Shown: positions 51,901 through 62,391 of the stretch, one piece after another | How positions within the stretch are numbered: position 1 is the stretch's first letter | Layout of the letters: each line of letters starts with the position of its first letter | Assembly: GCA_944474755.1 (NCBI GenBank) | Contig: OX104118.1 | Coordinates: 67,957,575 to 68,021,574 of the forward strand | Length of the DNA stretch: 64,000 nucleotides | From: Limnoperna fortunei | Taxonomy: Eukaryota > Mollusca > Bivalvia > Mytilida > Modiolidae | Reading direction: 5' to 3' | Position numbers and translations under genes: made by a program | The notes under the pieces: generated by a model | Databases searched by the model: none | What the model saw: the letters and a program-made list of their open reading frames with translations, nothing else | Told to the model about the DNA's origin: nothing

Positions 51901-53535
51901 TATAATAGTCTGACAGTTACATTGTTCATTTTAAAAACTGCAAAGGCAAATTAGTTAGCTTAAACACATCTGAAGAAAAAATGAAGGTACACAATGGTAT
52001 TGTGATGAGATTTACTTTCGACATACTGGAAGACAGCTGTTAGCAAACAGATTAATTGTGTATTTATAAACGATGTGAAGGTTAATAGGTTTATAAAAAC
52101 ACCTTTCAAGAAGCTGAGGTGTAACGAATAGTGTTGTAAATGAGTTTTACTTACGACATCTTCCACAAAACCTGGTACATATACTGGAAAAACAGCTGTC
52201 AGAACACATATCAGGTCTTAGTTGTGCCATTCGATTACAGACATCAGAGTCAAAGTCGTTACAGACTTGTCCATTGGTGCCAATAAATCCAAGAACACAC
52301 GCACCCAAATCTGGATTAAACACGAACCAGAATATAGGTTAAAATGTACCGATGACGATTTAAGTCAATTTTAGATAGTCGTGTTCACATTTTAAATATG
52401 TAAATAGGTGATAAAACTACTTGTTCCATAACTTGGACATTTTGAAAGCTTTGAGTAAACGTGTTACTTCCACCGTATACTGTGATAAGATCAATTCCTT
52501 ACTGAAAGCCTAACATGCTTACAATACTGAAACAAAAATAATTACATAGAGCCAAATATTGTAACATTATATATAATTACAGGTAGAGGTAATTTATGAA
52601 AAGATAAGAAGAAAGAAACACAAAGCACACAATTCAATAAATTACTTAAAACAAGACAACATATCACGGAACAAGCACAAAAAGCATACAGAACAAAATC
52701 AAGGGCATAAACCACTCTGTCGGAATAAAGAGTATTATGTTCGGGGTTCAACATTTTACGTATATCTTTTATACTTATATTTCTATATATTTATGTTCTA
52801 GCCATACAGATAAGTAGAATCATCTTCGTGTCCTAACATGAAAACAACTTCACATAACAAAACAAAAACAATATTACGGTACGCATATCTAGTTTAGAAC
52901 AGACACACACAATTTAAATGCAAAGGGATTCTAATGGTGAAAAGAATCCTAATATTCTCCCTTTATCTTTATTATATAACACTACAGACATTCAGAAACA
53001 TATAACAGAAACTTAAGAAACTCTTGATCAACACAGCAAACAAAGCGACTCTTATTTCCAGACCACGTACTATGTTTTAAATAATGACTAAAAAAAGAAC
53101 AAGTGTGCATCAATTTTTGTGAATTCGAGCGCTATAGATACCAATTTATTTGCAGCCTAGGGTTGATGCCATTGCTGGTGAAATGTTAATCCCCAAGGGT
53201 ATCAGCCCCGTAATAACATTGATTCTTTCAGAGATATAGCTGTTAAAATTTACTACCTGGATTTTCGGGAATAATATAAATTCGAAGGTTTTCCTATTCA
53301 CAAAATGTTGGTGGTCTTAGCAGGAATTGATAATAAAAAAACTCTACAATATCTTTGTTTGTTAAATTTGTTTTAGGTTCGAGAGCCATTGAGAACTATT
53401 TGTGAGGAGAATCGCGTCCGGCGTAGACATTTTTTTTATCATCGTTGTATCTTTGATGCTAGTTATCCAAAATGTAACATTACAGATACAGTATTATACT
53501 AAGCACTTACACAACACAGCTAGTAACTCCTTCAT
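42990..53535 (-). CDS. Secreted ShKT-LU-ShKT-LU-CTLD protein, copy B
   Basis: Twelve exons: 53535-53511, 52310-52155, 51687-51608, 50798-50727, 50493-50352, 49994-49860, 48859-48786, 48664-48593, 48185-47999, 47574-47462, 43912-43828, 43207-42990. The total is 1359 bases, 453 codons, without stops. Exons 1-8 and 11 equal copy A in length; exon 9 is one codon longer, exon 10 five shorter, exon 12 one shorter. Domain order is as in copy A: signal peptide (MKELLAVLYLGACVLGF), ShKT, ten-Cys LU, ShKT, ten-Cys LU, Thr-rich linker, CTLD (CYHVGTHQLSWQ, CGRLADFAS, WIDAIRDTSGHWVWSNN, HDCTDRLHPLC). All domain cysteines are kept. Two donors differ from copy A: exon 3 uses gtacgt and exon 11 appears to use GC (gcaagt). 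Only 7 residues differ from copy A in exons 2-8, but about a third differ in the CTLD. Function is unknown; extracellular recognition is inferred. Confidence 0.88.
44515..44585. repeat. Three-copy 23-bp tandem repeat
   Basis: Units with core 'gactggaagtgataatactg' lie in intron 10 of copy B. Confidence 0.85.
44972..45435. repeat. Direct repeat pair of ~135 bp
   Basis: 44972-45105 and 45299-45435 share 'aagtttgaaactgatttta', 'ggcattgtcgaagtaata' and 'aataagggataatctaca'. It lies in intron 10 of copy B. No coding meaning is seen. Confidence 0.85.
49492..49705 (+). repeat. Half copy of the inverted-repeat element at 55915
   Basis: Begins 'agcgggaggtttggcatgcc' and later has 'ttattaccttcatgtata', as in the left half of 55915-56345. 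The right half is missing. It lies in intron 6 of copy B. Confidence 0.65.
52005..52045 (-). pseudogene. Vestigial ShKT exon fragment in intron 2 of copy B
   Basis: 'gagatttactttcgacat' then 'ctggaagacagctgttag' match the donor end and middle of exon 2 (52141-52205) with the part between deleted. It lies about 150 bases beyond the real exon, as does the relic in copy A. Confidence 0.55.
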
Positions 53536-54073
53536 GATAACAATATTCGTTATAATTGTGCGTCGATGTTCTGTTAGTATTTATATCTAATCTTAAAAAC
53601 AACACTTGTAATAGCTAGTTAATCACGACAATCGTCGAGGTTAAAGGTGAAAGTAAAGAAGTGTGGAAGTTTTGATGTTAACTTCATTCGTAGACCATAT
53701 TTTTAAGTTTTAAATAAAGTTTATCTTCGAAAAAAATATGAAGAGACAAAGTAATAAAAAAATTCCGAGCCTTGTTAGTGTTAGTGTTAGTGTTTAAGAA
53801 AATTAGGAAGGAAAAGTGTTTGCCTTATAAATCCTGGATTCTTGCAAATGTTCTACAGAATAATACAGTATTATTATAAACATTAGAATGCCAAAATAAT
53901 GCTAATTTTGTAGTAATGGTGTATTTACTTTCGAATTATAGGCAAAAAACAAAAACAAACAAACAAACAAACAAAAACATCAAGACAATAAGTGGCAGAT
54001 ATATACTTTGCTGCAAAATCTGTCGCTGCTTTTCAATTTCGTGTTTTTAATAATTATTTTTTGGTGCAAAGCA

Positions 54074-55100
54074 GAATACTGTAATAAGCTCGAGCTACTG
54101 CAGCTAGAGGCTGCTCGAATTGTCACAGGCCTACCAAGTTTTACTAATACAACTAATATTTATACTGAAACTGGGTGGGAGCCTTTAGCCGATCGTAGGA
54201 AACGTAGAAAGCTACAAATGTTTTATAATATACATCATAGCTCTGCACCAGCATATCTGTGTAATCTAATACCACCAACTATACAAAGCACTTCAGTGTA
54301 TCCCTTCCGTAACGGTAATAACATTATGACCCCTTATTGTAGACTGTCCTTAACTAACGAATCATTCATACCATCAACTATTCGACAGTGGAACAGTTTG
54401 GATATGTCGATCCGTAATGTCGATTCTATATTTAAATTCAAATCCGAACTTAAAAACATGAACCCATGTATAAAAGTTCCGAAGCATTATGAATATGGAC
54501 AGCGTAAATTTAATATTGTCCTAACCCAGCTAAGATGCTTAGCTTCATTTTTAAACTTTGATCTTTACAGAGTTAATATTATTTCTGATCCATCCTGTCG
54601 TTGTGGATCTAACCGTGAAGATTCATATCATTATTTCTTTGCCTGTTCTAAATATACCATCATTAGAGACAGATTATTTGAGAACCTTTCCTTACTGCCC
54701 AATTATTGTCCAATAAATCTTGAACTTTTAACATGTGGTAACCCGTTATTGTCCACTGAGCAGAACAAACAAGTTTTTAAACATGTATTTGAGTATATCA
54801 AAGGGTCAGAAAGATTCCATGTTGATAAATAACTTGTACACAGGGCTCTTGAAGCACACAATTCATCACCACCCCCATTATTCTCTATTTATTCGTTTAT
54901 CTTTGCTAATTTTTTTTTCTGGTTCATTCTACTTATCTCATGTATTGTAAAGATCTTATCTTGCACATATAATATATATTGTATTAAATTTTATGCATGC
55001 TCCATAAATGTTCTTTTGCAACATATTGTATATTTGGAGAAGACTTCATAAGTTTGTCTAACTTGTGTCTTATCCTTTGTGCAAATTTGAGCAAATAAAA
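54074..55100 (+). mobile_element. 5'-truncated non-LTR retrotransposon, C-terminal RT ORF
   Basis: Open frame to 54832. It covers the end of the RT protein (LELLQLEAARIVTGLPSFTN, SVYPFRNGNN, STIRQWNSL) and a Zn-binding CRC...H...C motif (CRCGSNREDSYHYFFAC). Host sequence homologous to 38365-38433 ends at 54073 ('aagcag'), so the first 22 residues of the nominal ORF are host DNA fused by chance. The 3' untranslated part runs to about 55100. Absent from the left unit. Confidence 0.85.
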
Positions 55101-55139
55101 TATGTTTAAACTAAACAAAAATAAAGAGCTTCATTTATA

Positions 55140-55914
55140 TTGAAAATGGATTTCGAGATTAAAAAAACCAGTGGAATCAAGATGGGGTCTTACACGAACC
55201 ACCTTAGCGATGTAGACGAAATGATAAACAACATATTGAACAATACCACACTCGTAATGACTTCGGCATCCCTTATAATTGATGAATTTTTCGTTTTTTA
55301 TTATTCCAACAACCAAAAATGTAATAGTTTTACATGTTACTCGTTCGTAGTTTTAACAACCGGTATTCCCATTGTAGTAGACAGGAATTTTCATCACAGT
55401 TGTTATGATGTTAATATGTTTTGTATTTTCTTAATAAAATTGTACTAAATTGCCATTTAATATTTTATGATGAATTGACTGTAGTATGTTAGGTTACGTG
55501 GTTTGAACCATATGGTTTATTTTAGTGGTCAGTTGTACTTAGTTTATTATTACATTATTATTAATTGTTATGCCCGAGATTGCGTGACCTCATCTGATCG
55601 ATTTGTTAAGTTTATTAAGGGACAATTTAATCAGTTTCAAATTGGTATTTTTTGCTACAAAGAGCGTTACATACATTTTTGTATTTCTGTGTTTCAGAAA
55701 TATTGTCCCAGAAATATATCCTAATTTACAGTTTATTAATATTTTACATTTTTTAATAGTTGCAAGAAAATGTATGGTGTGACTTGTAGTAAGAAAATAA
55801 ACCAAATATAAATACAAGATTTGATATGATAGGACTGAATTTAATATAATTTGTTAATAATTGACATCGCAGCTGATGTTAAATATACAACTAGTCCCGA
55901 CCAAATTAGATATA
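55140..55914. other. Unassigned sequence in the right duplication unit
   Basis: Lies between the retrotransposon fragment and the inverted-repeat element. A 102-residue plus-strand ORF at 55140-55448 has no recognised domain or splice context. No clear counterpart was found in the left unit. Confidence 0.3.
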
Positions 55915-56345
55915 TAAGCGGGAGGTTTGGCAGCAATAAAACCTTCTTTAACCCACCATTTCGTTTGAAATGTCTGAAACAAGTCAGGACCTTTGCTGTA
56001 GTTGCTTTATGTTGGTTGTTGGTTCTGGAGTTTACCGGTTTCTTGGACTTGTCTTTTTTACAGATACATCGGTGTTCGGTATATTGTTATTACCTTCATA
56101 TGTACAGGTTGATTTCCGCAATGTACAACGGTATGGCATCACATTTTGTAATATGTTGGTAGAAATGCACTTACAATACATGTGAGGTAAGTAACAAGCA
56201 AATACCGAACGTCCAAGAAACCTGCAAACTTGAGAATCTATAACCAACAATACAGCAACTACAGCATTGGTCTTGACCTATTAAAGGCATTTAAAAATAA
56301 ATAATGGCTTAAACCAGGTTTCATGGTATGCCAAACCTCTTGCTT
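55915..56345. mobile_element. MITE-like element with long imperfect inverted repeats
   Basis: The left half ('gcgggaggtttggc', 'ttggttctggagtttaccgg', 'ggtgttcggtat') is inverted in the right half ('ataccgaacgtccaagaaac', 'gccaaacctcttgctt'). Arms exceed 150 bases with a centre near 56150. A half copy is at 49492-49705. Confidence 0.7.
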
Positions 56346-57969
56346 CTATTACTGTAGTATGCGAGTTGATGTGTTGATTTAAATGATTGTGTATCATACA
56401 TCACTAATCAGTAATAGGTGTATCCAATTATAATCGCATCAGAGTTAGCTAATTTGGTGTTTAAATGTTTTCTTATTTTCAATGTTACGTATATTCCATT
56501 TTTTGTACTAAATATTTCTTTTGTTTTATTTTACGTAATTTCAATTCATTGTTAAAACAGACAATTAAAAATAAGTAGTGAAACGATATTTACATCTGCT
56601 TTAAATGAAAAGCGAATACAGGGAAATTTCTTTTACTCAGATTAATAACGAAATTGTACTGGGTTTTGGTGTTGTTTGCTGTAAATAGTTTTAGAGTTAT
56701 CTTGCTTTGTACCCTTGTACATGTATTATATTACAATTGTGTAGAGTATTTTTATGAGATTTTACGTATATGTCTTGAAATAAAAAAAATCGAACCCGAT
56801 ACAAGTGTGTGGTAATTCAACTGGTTACGCTATTTTCTAAAATAGACACTGGTGTTGACTAATAAAATTAGCGAAACAGAGATTTGCCACACCTATGTTA
56901 ATGACATTCTTTTGGAAGCTGTTAGGCCGTTACCACAACTTAATTATTCGTAAAACCTCCCATTAAAAATTTTCATAAACGACTAGCAGGCTTTCATCAT
57001 CACGAACATCGATAAGTGTATAGAGGTATGTGCTGCTTGCTCTGTCATACTGGGGTACCCGAAGGAAAACATTTGTTATTGGGTTGGTGTTAATATTTTT
57101 GTTTATTTCGTATAAGAAAGAGCAACGTTATTAAATTAAACGGTAAATCTAAGATATTAAAGTAGAACGGTTGAACAAGTTGGATAAAATAGTGCAAAGA
57201 AATATATGAGGTAAAACCAGGTTTTATGAACAGATATAGTATAATGTAATTGTTTTGTGTCATGCTGGTAAAGTGCTTCCTGTACATTGGGAATGTGGCA
57301 ATCTTTTTTATTCCCTACAAAGGAATTCTTAAAATATACCATATTATTGATTCGTCACCAGTAGAGAAGCAGCATTATATTTAAACAGGTTTGGTCGGCC
57401 TTCTCATAGACCAGTACAGGTTTTTTTTGTTTTAAACAGCATTAATTTTTTATAGTTCCTCTTTGCCTTATCACATCATATCAATACCTCTCTTACTTTA
57501 ACGAACTGCTGACTTATTTTGACAGTTAATAACCAGTTGAGTAAAATACCCGTGTAAAAGTAAATTTAATATTGATCTAGTGAAGAAGACCTATACAGAA
57601 AAAACAAGGCTAACACAAAACAAACCGACCCAATACAGAAAAACAAGGTCAATACAGGAATGTCACGTCCGATAATTTATATATAAATATGCATTTAAAG
57701 CAAACAAACCCATTCGTTAGCATTACGTAAGTTCATGATTAGAACTTCACCAGATAGATTTAAGTTGGAAACGTGAAGCTAAACCAGATAACATAGGGGT
57801 CAAAGTGTACGTACTATGGCACATTTAAGAAAGATAAATATAAATTTTAAGGTAAACATAGAGATTTTTCAAGGGCAAAATGACATTTTCGTACTGAGGT
57901 TTTTTATATATTGAACTTTTATTATGTCAGAGAGAACCCACATGGGCGTTTTCATATTGGACATGTTTG

Positions 57970-58090
57970 ATGTTTTCAGGGAGCGGCATTGTGCCGCGGA
58001 TAACTGCATTAACCCCCAGCGTTGCCTCACGCTACAGGCTTATGCAGCTATCCTCCACCCAAAACAGCTTTCCTTGGATATAATGCAGGT
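57970..58090 (+). other. Candidate orphan exon
   Basis: A pocket of higher GC between 'gatgttttcag' and 'ataatgcag|gtcaaa' reads without stops, with CAADNCINPQRCLTLQAYAA as its core. The GC content and borders look exon-like, but no neighbouring exon or family could be found. It may be a fragment of a lost gene or a retrocopy. Confidence 0.3.
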
Positions 58091-58599
58091 CAAATACAGA
58101 AACACACATTTAATAACACTTTAATATGTTTGATTTGTGTCAATATACATAGTAGACAGAATATTGAAGGAGTGCATTAATCACTGCATGAATAGATCTG
58201 CAGCCGAAGAGTTTGTTAGGTTGTCAATTACAGGCATTTATAACACTATTTAGTCGATTCGATACCCATGTGTATGAAAATTAAAATGAAGAAAAATAAT
58301 AAACGTGAAATGTAATAAACATTAATGGTGTTTGTATAAACATTTGTTATTAAAGCAATAACAGAGTACTTAGAAAGTTGTTTTTGATTGTAATGAAATG
58401 AATAAAGTTGTAATATAAAAGGGACGATATTCGTACTGTATATTAGAAATTATATTATTAAAAACGAATGCCACAGACATATCAAGGTTAAAAAACGTTT
58501 AATATAGTCAGTCTTTAATTGTTAAAAATCATTCATTAAATATTCTTCAACATATTATGTACACAATAGAGTTGAGTAGAATGCCATTGTTAGTAAGGT

Positions 58600-58660
58600 C
58601 AACTTACGACATTGTCAACAAAACCTGATACGTATACTAGTCAATTTTCAAAATAATGTA
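58600..58660 (-). pseudogene. Relic of a third ShKT exon
   Basis: 'acttacgacattgtcaacaa' then 'aacctgatacgtatact' match the 3' end and donor of exon 2 (52150-52190: 'acttacgacatcttccacaa', 'aacctggtacatatact'). The rest of the exon is unrecognisable. It lies about 1 kb beyond the right duplication unit, suggesting a former extra gene copy. Confidence 0.5.
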
Positions 58661-60975
58661 TTAACACATGTTCAAACGTAAAAAGTTCCATACTGGGGTT
58701 AATGGGACACACGTTAAACGATATACGAAAGGACGCGTTTATTGCACATACTAACCATTTAAAAATTAGAGATAAGTCATACACTGCTGACTTTCTTATT
58801 ACAAAAAAGTAAAGAATGGTCATATGGAGAAAACGTATTCACAAGGAATAGTAATGTTCTACTGTGGTTAAGTTTCAATTATTTCTGATTATATACAGAA
58901 AAGTGCAGGTAGATGTGTTAGCATTAAAAAGAAAAAACAAATAGGTACAAAGAAACTATACCAAACATTACATTATTATATTATTTTAATCCATAAAAAA
59001 ACCTTGAACTAGTGGAATAACTGCATGATTTGCACGCTTTTTGTGAAGTCGATTATATGGTCTACAACTTTGCTGTTGGTTGCATTCTCAATAGGCATTC
59101 GTAAGACACTGCAATAAAATTATATATATAGCAAGTCTGTTTTCGTCTAATAAGTGTACATTCATGAAAATATCTAGATGACCTGCAAATTAAACACGTT
59201 AATATATATGATTTTGCGTAATAGGATTAATTAAATAAAATTTGATTGCAATACAATACATCAATTGTTGATGATTCTTAAGGCGTTAAAATGCAATTGG
59301 ATAAGCTCATTTTGAAAAAATTTTGGTAGCTATAGACATGTTATTCAAAACTTGTATACAACATTAAAAGGCAATCTACCGTATTGGCTAGTTTTGCCCT
59401 ATTGTTCACACTTTTAAGGGGAATTGTATTGAAATAACTCAAGTGTTTTTTATTTTAAACTTACAAAAAATATCTAATTTATTTCAATATATCATTAGTA
59501 TTTAATAACGGGCTTGTTCATAGTCAATAGTTGATTTTAACAAGAAAAAGCAGCTATCAGAGTTGTTGCCGACCTAATGAGATCCATTGTCTCATGTAGT
59601 CAAGATATATTTCCAAAATCATTTATACTTACTTAACATAGGAATAGACATAAAACTATACAGAAGGATTAGTGTGTGACGTAAGTATATCAAATGTGCG
59701 TCAACAGAACAAACCTAGATTTATTATACAAACTACAAAAAGTATACCTGATTTTAATTGTTTATGTTTACTACAAGAACAATAAAATATATTTTTTTCT
59801 CCTCTAAGCACCAACAATACTTCATGCGTTTTAAAATGAATTCAACAAACAGCAAACAGAAAGTAACGTATTTTACAAATTTTAAATAACTTAAACTGCA
59901 CACAGGTACCACAATTATTGTGAAGATCAACGATAAATCTAAGTAAAAGTCAATTACAGGTAAACTACAATGCTGATATAAAAAAATAGAAGAAAAAATG
60001 AGTAAATAACTATTAAGTATATACAAATTAGGAACATATTTAAGCATTAATAACACCAATGCTACAATGGCAATACTTGAGATGCGCCTTTCATCTAGTC
60101 AAGACGAAGCGTTCAAACGGTTACAGAATGAGTTTTTTTTAGAAGTTTTTTGTTACAAAGAACAAATTTTTTTTTGTGGTCTCATTTTGTAATTTCACTT
60201 ATCTCTAAAAGCACTATCGTAACATGTTAGAAATATATCTTTTACTTTGAAGTATAGACTGTTTAATGATTTATAAGAATAAATATTAAATTATTTCCAA
60301 CAAACATTTGCAATTAAAAAAACATAATCTTCTGTGTTCTGTATTTTTTTAAATTCTAGTTTGGGAAGTGGCATTTCTGGTCATATTCATTACATTTTTA
60401 GAACAAAATGTAAAATTTGTACTTTAAAAATCCTTAGTACTGCGACGATTACTTTATCAGATCCAACACCAAAATGTGACCACCTACGAAACACATGTTT
60501 TTACAGATTAGCTCTGAGGTACTTTGTATATTTTATCGCAATTTTCATACATATATATGAAAGGTTTTTATATTAAACTCGTTATATTACCTATAAATCA
60601 TTGTCATGCGACTGTAGAAGCTGCACACATACTAAAAGTAACAATATAAACAATGTATTGTGATCTAGTTTGAGTTTGTTATAACTGCAAGCATATAAGA
60701 TAGAATGTGTCCATAGTATTGACGAATAGCACTTGGATTGTTTATTTTATTATTTTTAATCCTTTTTGAAATCATTTTCGCACTGCAGTCAGGAAACAGT
60801 TAAAATTTAAAAGGGTGATTTCTAAGGAAAGGCCATTTTAGCGCAGCCATTTATCTACACTGTTTGTAATTGGTTCTTAAAAATATAACATAGTTAATCG
60901 TACAGGAAGAATTATTTCACCGATCTGCATCAAGCGTATCAAAGCACTACTTTTGTTGATGTATCAGTCAAATTA
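58661..60975. other. Intergenic, no feature recognised
   Basis: AT-rich. Only short chance ORFs. A stretch near 60078-60118 ('gatgcgcctttcatctagtc') resembles short dispersed sequences near the lectin genes. Confidence 0.4.
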
Positions 60976-62280
60976 TTAATAACCGTCATACTCGTCGCTG
61001 TCATAGTGATTTTCCCAGTTATTATCGTTGTCATCATAATCATCCCAGTACGCATCACTGTCGTCACGATCGTACATATCAGTTTCCCAGTAAAGGTTTT
61101 TCGAATGCCAATATTGGGTCGAACCATTTGTATTCCACCATTCTACATCGTCTGTTTCTTTTGATGTATCTTTCGTATCGTAGTTTAGTGGTAAAACATT
61201 TGGAACTTGACCTAAACGAGATGGCTTAAACGAGCTATGATTATCATTGTGGCTTTTTATCATTTTACACACTCTGCATAATTGTACACGCTTGCGCAAT
61301 TGTGTTTTTGTAAACTCGTCGTTGGGAAAACGTCGCAGACATCCAGTGCATTGTGTATTACCTGATGGCAAACAAACGCTGCCCTTCGGTGGAATGATAT
61401 CAATTGGCAAATAAGGGTTTCTCTCATATTTATTGTTCGTCCTTTTCACAATTGATCTTTTGGTTTTACAATATTCATTGGACGCCACGCGTAAACGATT
61501 CATACCTTCTTCGTCGGTTTTAAGTATATTGTATAAAGGAAACAGGGTCTTAACATCATAAGCCGCATATACCAGAAGATCGTGTGGAATAGGCCTTTCT
61601 TCCCAAATTGCCTTTGAGCTCTGGAGTTTGTGTGCAACTTGCTGTTTAGCTTTCAGAATGTCTGTATCATTTAGATAGTGATAAATGCATGACATAAGAC
61701 TTTCTAATCTTATTACTTCACTGTGACGTTGGTTACGCTTTACATGGTGAAAAACATCACTATCTTCATTTGAATGTTTTATTATTTCTAGAAGCTGTAC
61801 ATCTATAACGCCATCTAACTTCACTGCAAATAAATGCCACAAAGCGTCTGAATCTTCTCGGCAATCAAACATCAATTTATCAATGTTCTGATCTTCCAGG
61901 ATTTCTCTCAGGCCGCTATCAAACACCGTCCGGTCCAATGCAATAATATCAAACAAATATGCCATTTTTGGCGTACTGATGGCAACCAGGGTAATTGTGC
62001 CAGATCGAGACAAATTTGTCCCCTCTACGTCTACGGCAATTCTAGGATTTTCTTTGATATACGTTTTAATCTCACTTAAAGCTTGATTCAACTCTAAAGA
62101 GTCTGAAATATACTTGTATAAGGTAACATCCACTGGTCCACAGTATTCTGCCACGTCGCTGTCTTTAGCAGTATTTAAATCAACTTTATCCTTTCCTAAG
62201 TGAACATCATCATTTCCATTTTTAATCAAGTGTTTTTCTTCTATGTTAGTGTAGCTGCTTATATCTACTGAACCTTCCAT
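60976..62280 (-). CDS. DEDDy 3'-5' exonuclease-domain protein, EXD1-like
   Basis: A 434-residue protein read from the ATG at 62280. The frame is open further up to 62391, but that part is hydrophobic, includes a likely 3' splice site ('ttttttacag' and 'ttgcag'), and fits an intron or untranslated leader. The exonuclease fold has Exo I DVEGTNL (about residue 83), Exo II FDCREDSDAL (about 137) and Exo III YAAYDVKTL (about 236, Y-x3-D), so all DEDDy residues are present. A CxxC pair (CTGC about 310, CRVC about 332) suggests a zinc ribbon. The tail is rich in Asp, Asn, Trp and Tyr (DDSDAYWDDYDDNDNN). The closest family I know is EXD1/Egalitarian-type RNase D-like proteins, which act in small-RNA and mRNA pathways. 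Substrate is unknown. No upstream exon was identified. Confidence 0.85.
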   Translation of the reverse strand: MEGSVDISSYTNIEEKHLIKNGNDDVHLGKDKVDLNTAKDSDVAEYCGPVDVTLYKYISDSLELNQALSEIKTYIKENPRIAVDVEGTNLSRSGTITLVAISTPKMAYLFDIIALDRTVFDSGLREILEDQNIDKLMFDCREDSDALWHLFAVKLDGVIDVQLLEIIKHSNEDSDVFHHVKRNQRHSEVIRLESLMSCIYHYLNDTDILKAKQQVAHKLQSSKAIWEERPIPHDLLVYAAYDVKTLFPLYNILKTDEEGMNRLRVASNEYCKTKRSIVKRTNNKYERNPYLPIDIIPPKGSVCLPSGNTQCTGCLRRFPNDEFTKTQLRKRVQLCRVCKMIKSHNDNHSSFKPSRLGQVPNVLPLNYDTKDTSKETDDVEWWNTNGSTQYWHSKNLYWETDMYDRDDSDAYWDDYDDNDNNWENHYDSDEYDGY

Positions 62281-62391
62281 AATAAACAATTTATGTCCTG
62301 CAACAGTAAAAACTGTAAAAAAAAATAATAAAGTAAAAGCGACATATATATCTATCATGTGATAAATATTAAAACATAGCATTTTTTGCAT

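Larger units (their letters stand above)
40400..57600. repeat. Right unit of the tandem segmental duplication
   Basis: Counterpart of 22500-40300, same orientation. It carries gene copy B. It lacks the left unit's SINEs and two retrotransposon fragments, and has its own insertions, including the fold-back element at 41817-42096 and a retrotransposon fragment at 54074-55100. Confidence 0.75.

Noticed and set aside
25757..53535. Calling the ShKT/LU genes toxins
   Set aside because: Both folds are common in non-toxic extracellular proteins, and fusion to a CTLD is unlike known venom peptides; nothing in the sequence shows toxicity.
62281..62391. N-terminal 37 residues of the exonuclease ORF as a signal anchor
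   Set aside because: Hydrophobic because of a T-rich splice acceptor tract; the conserved protein more likely starts at the ATG at 62280.
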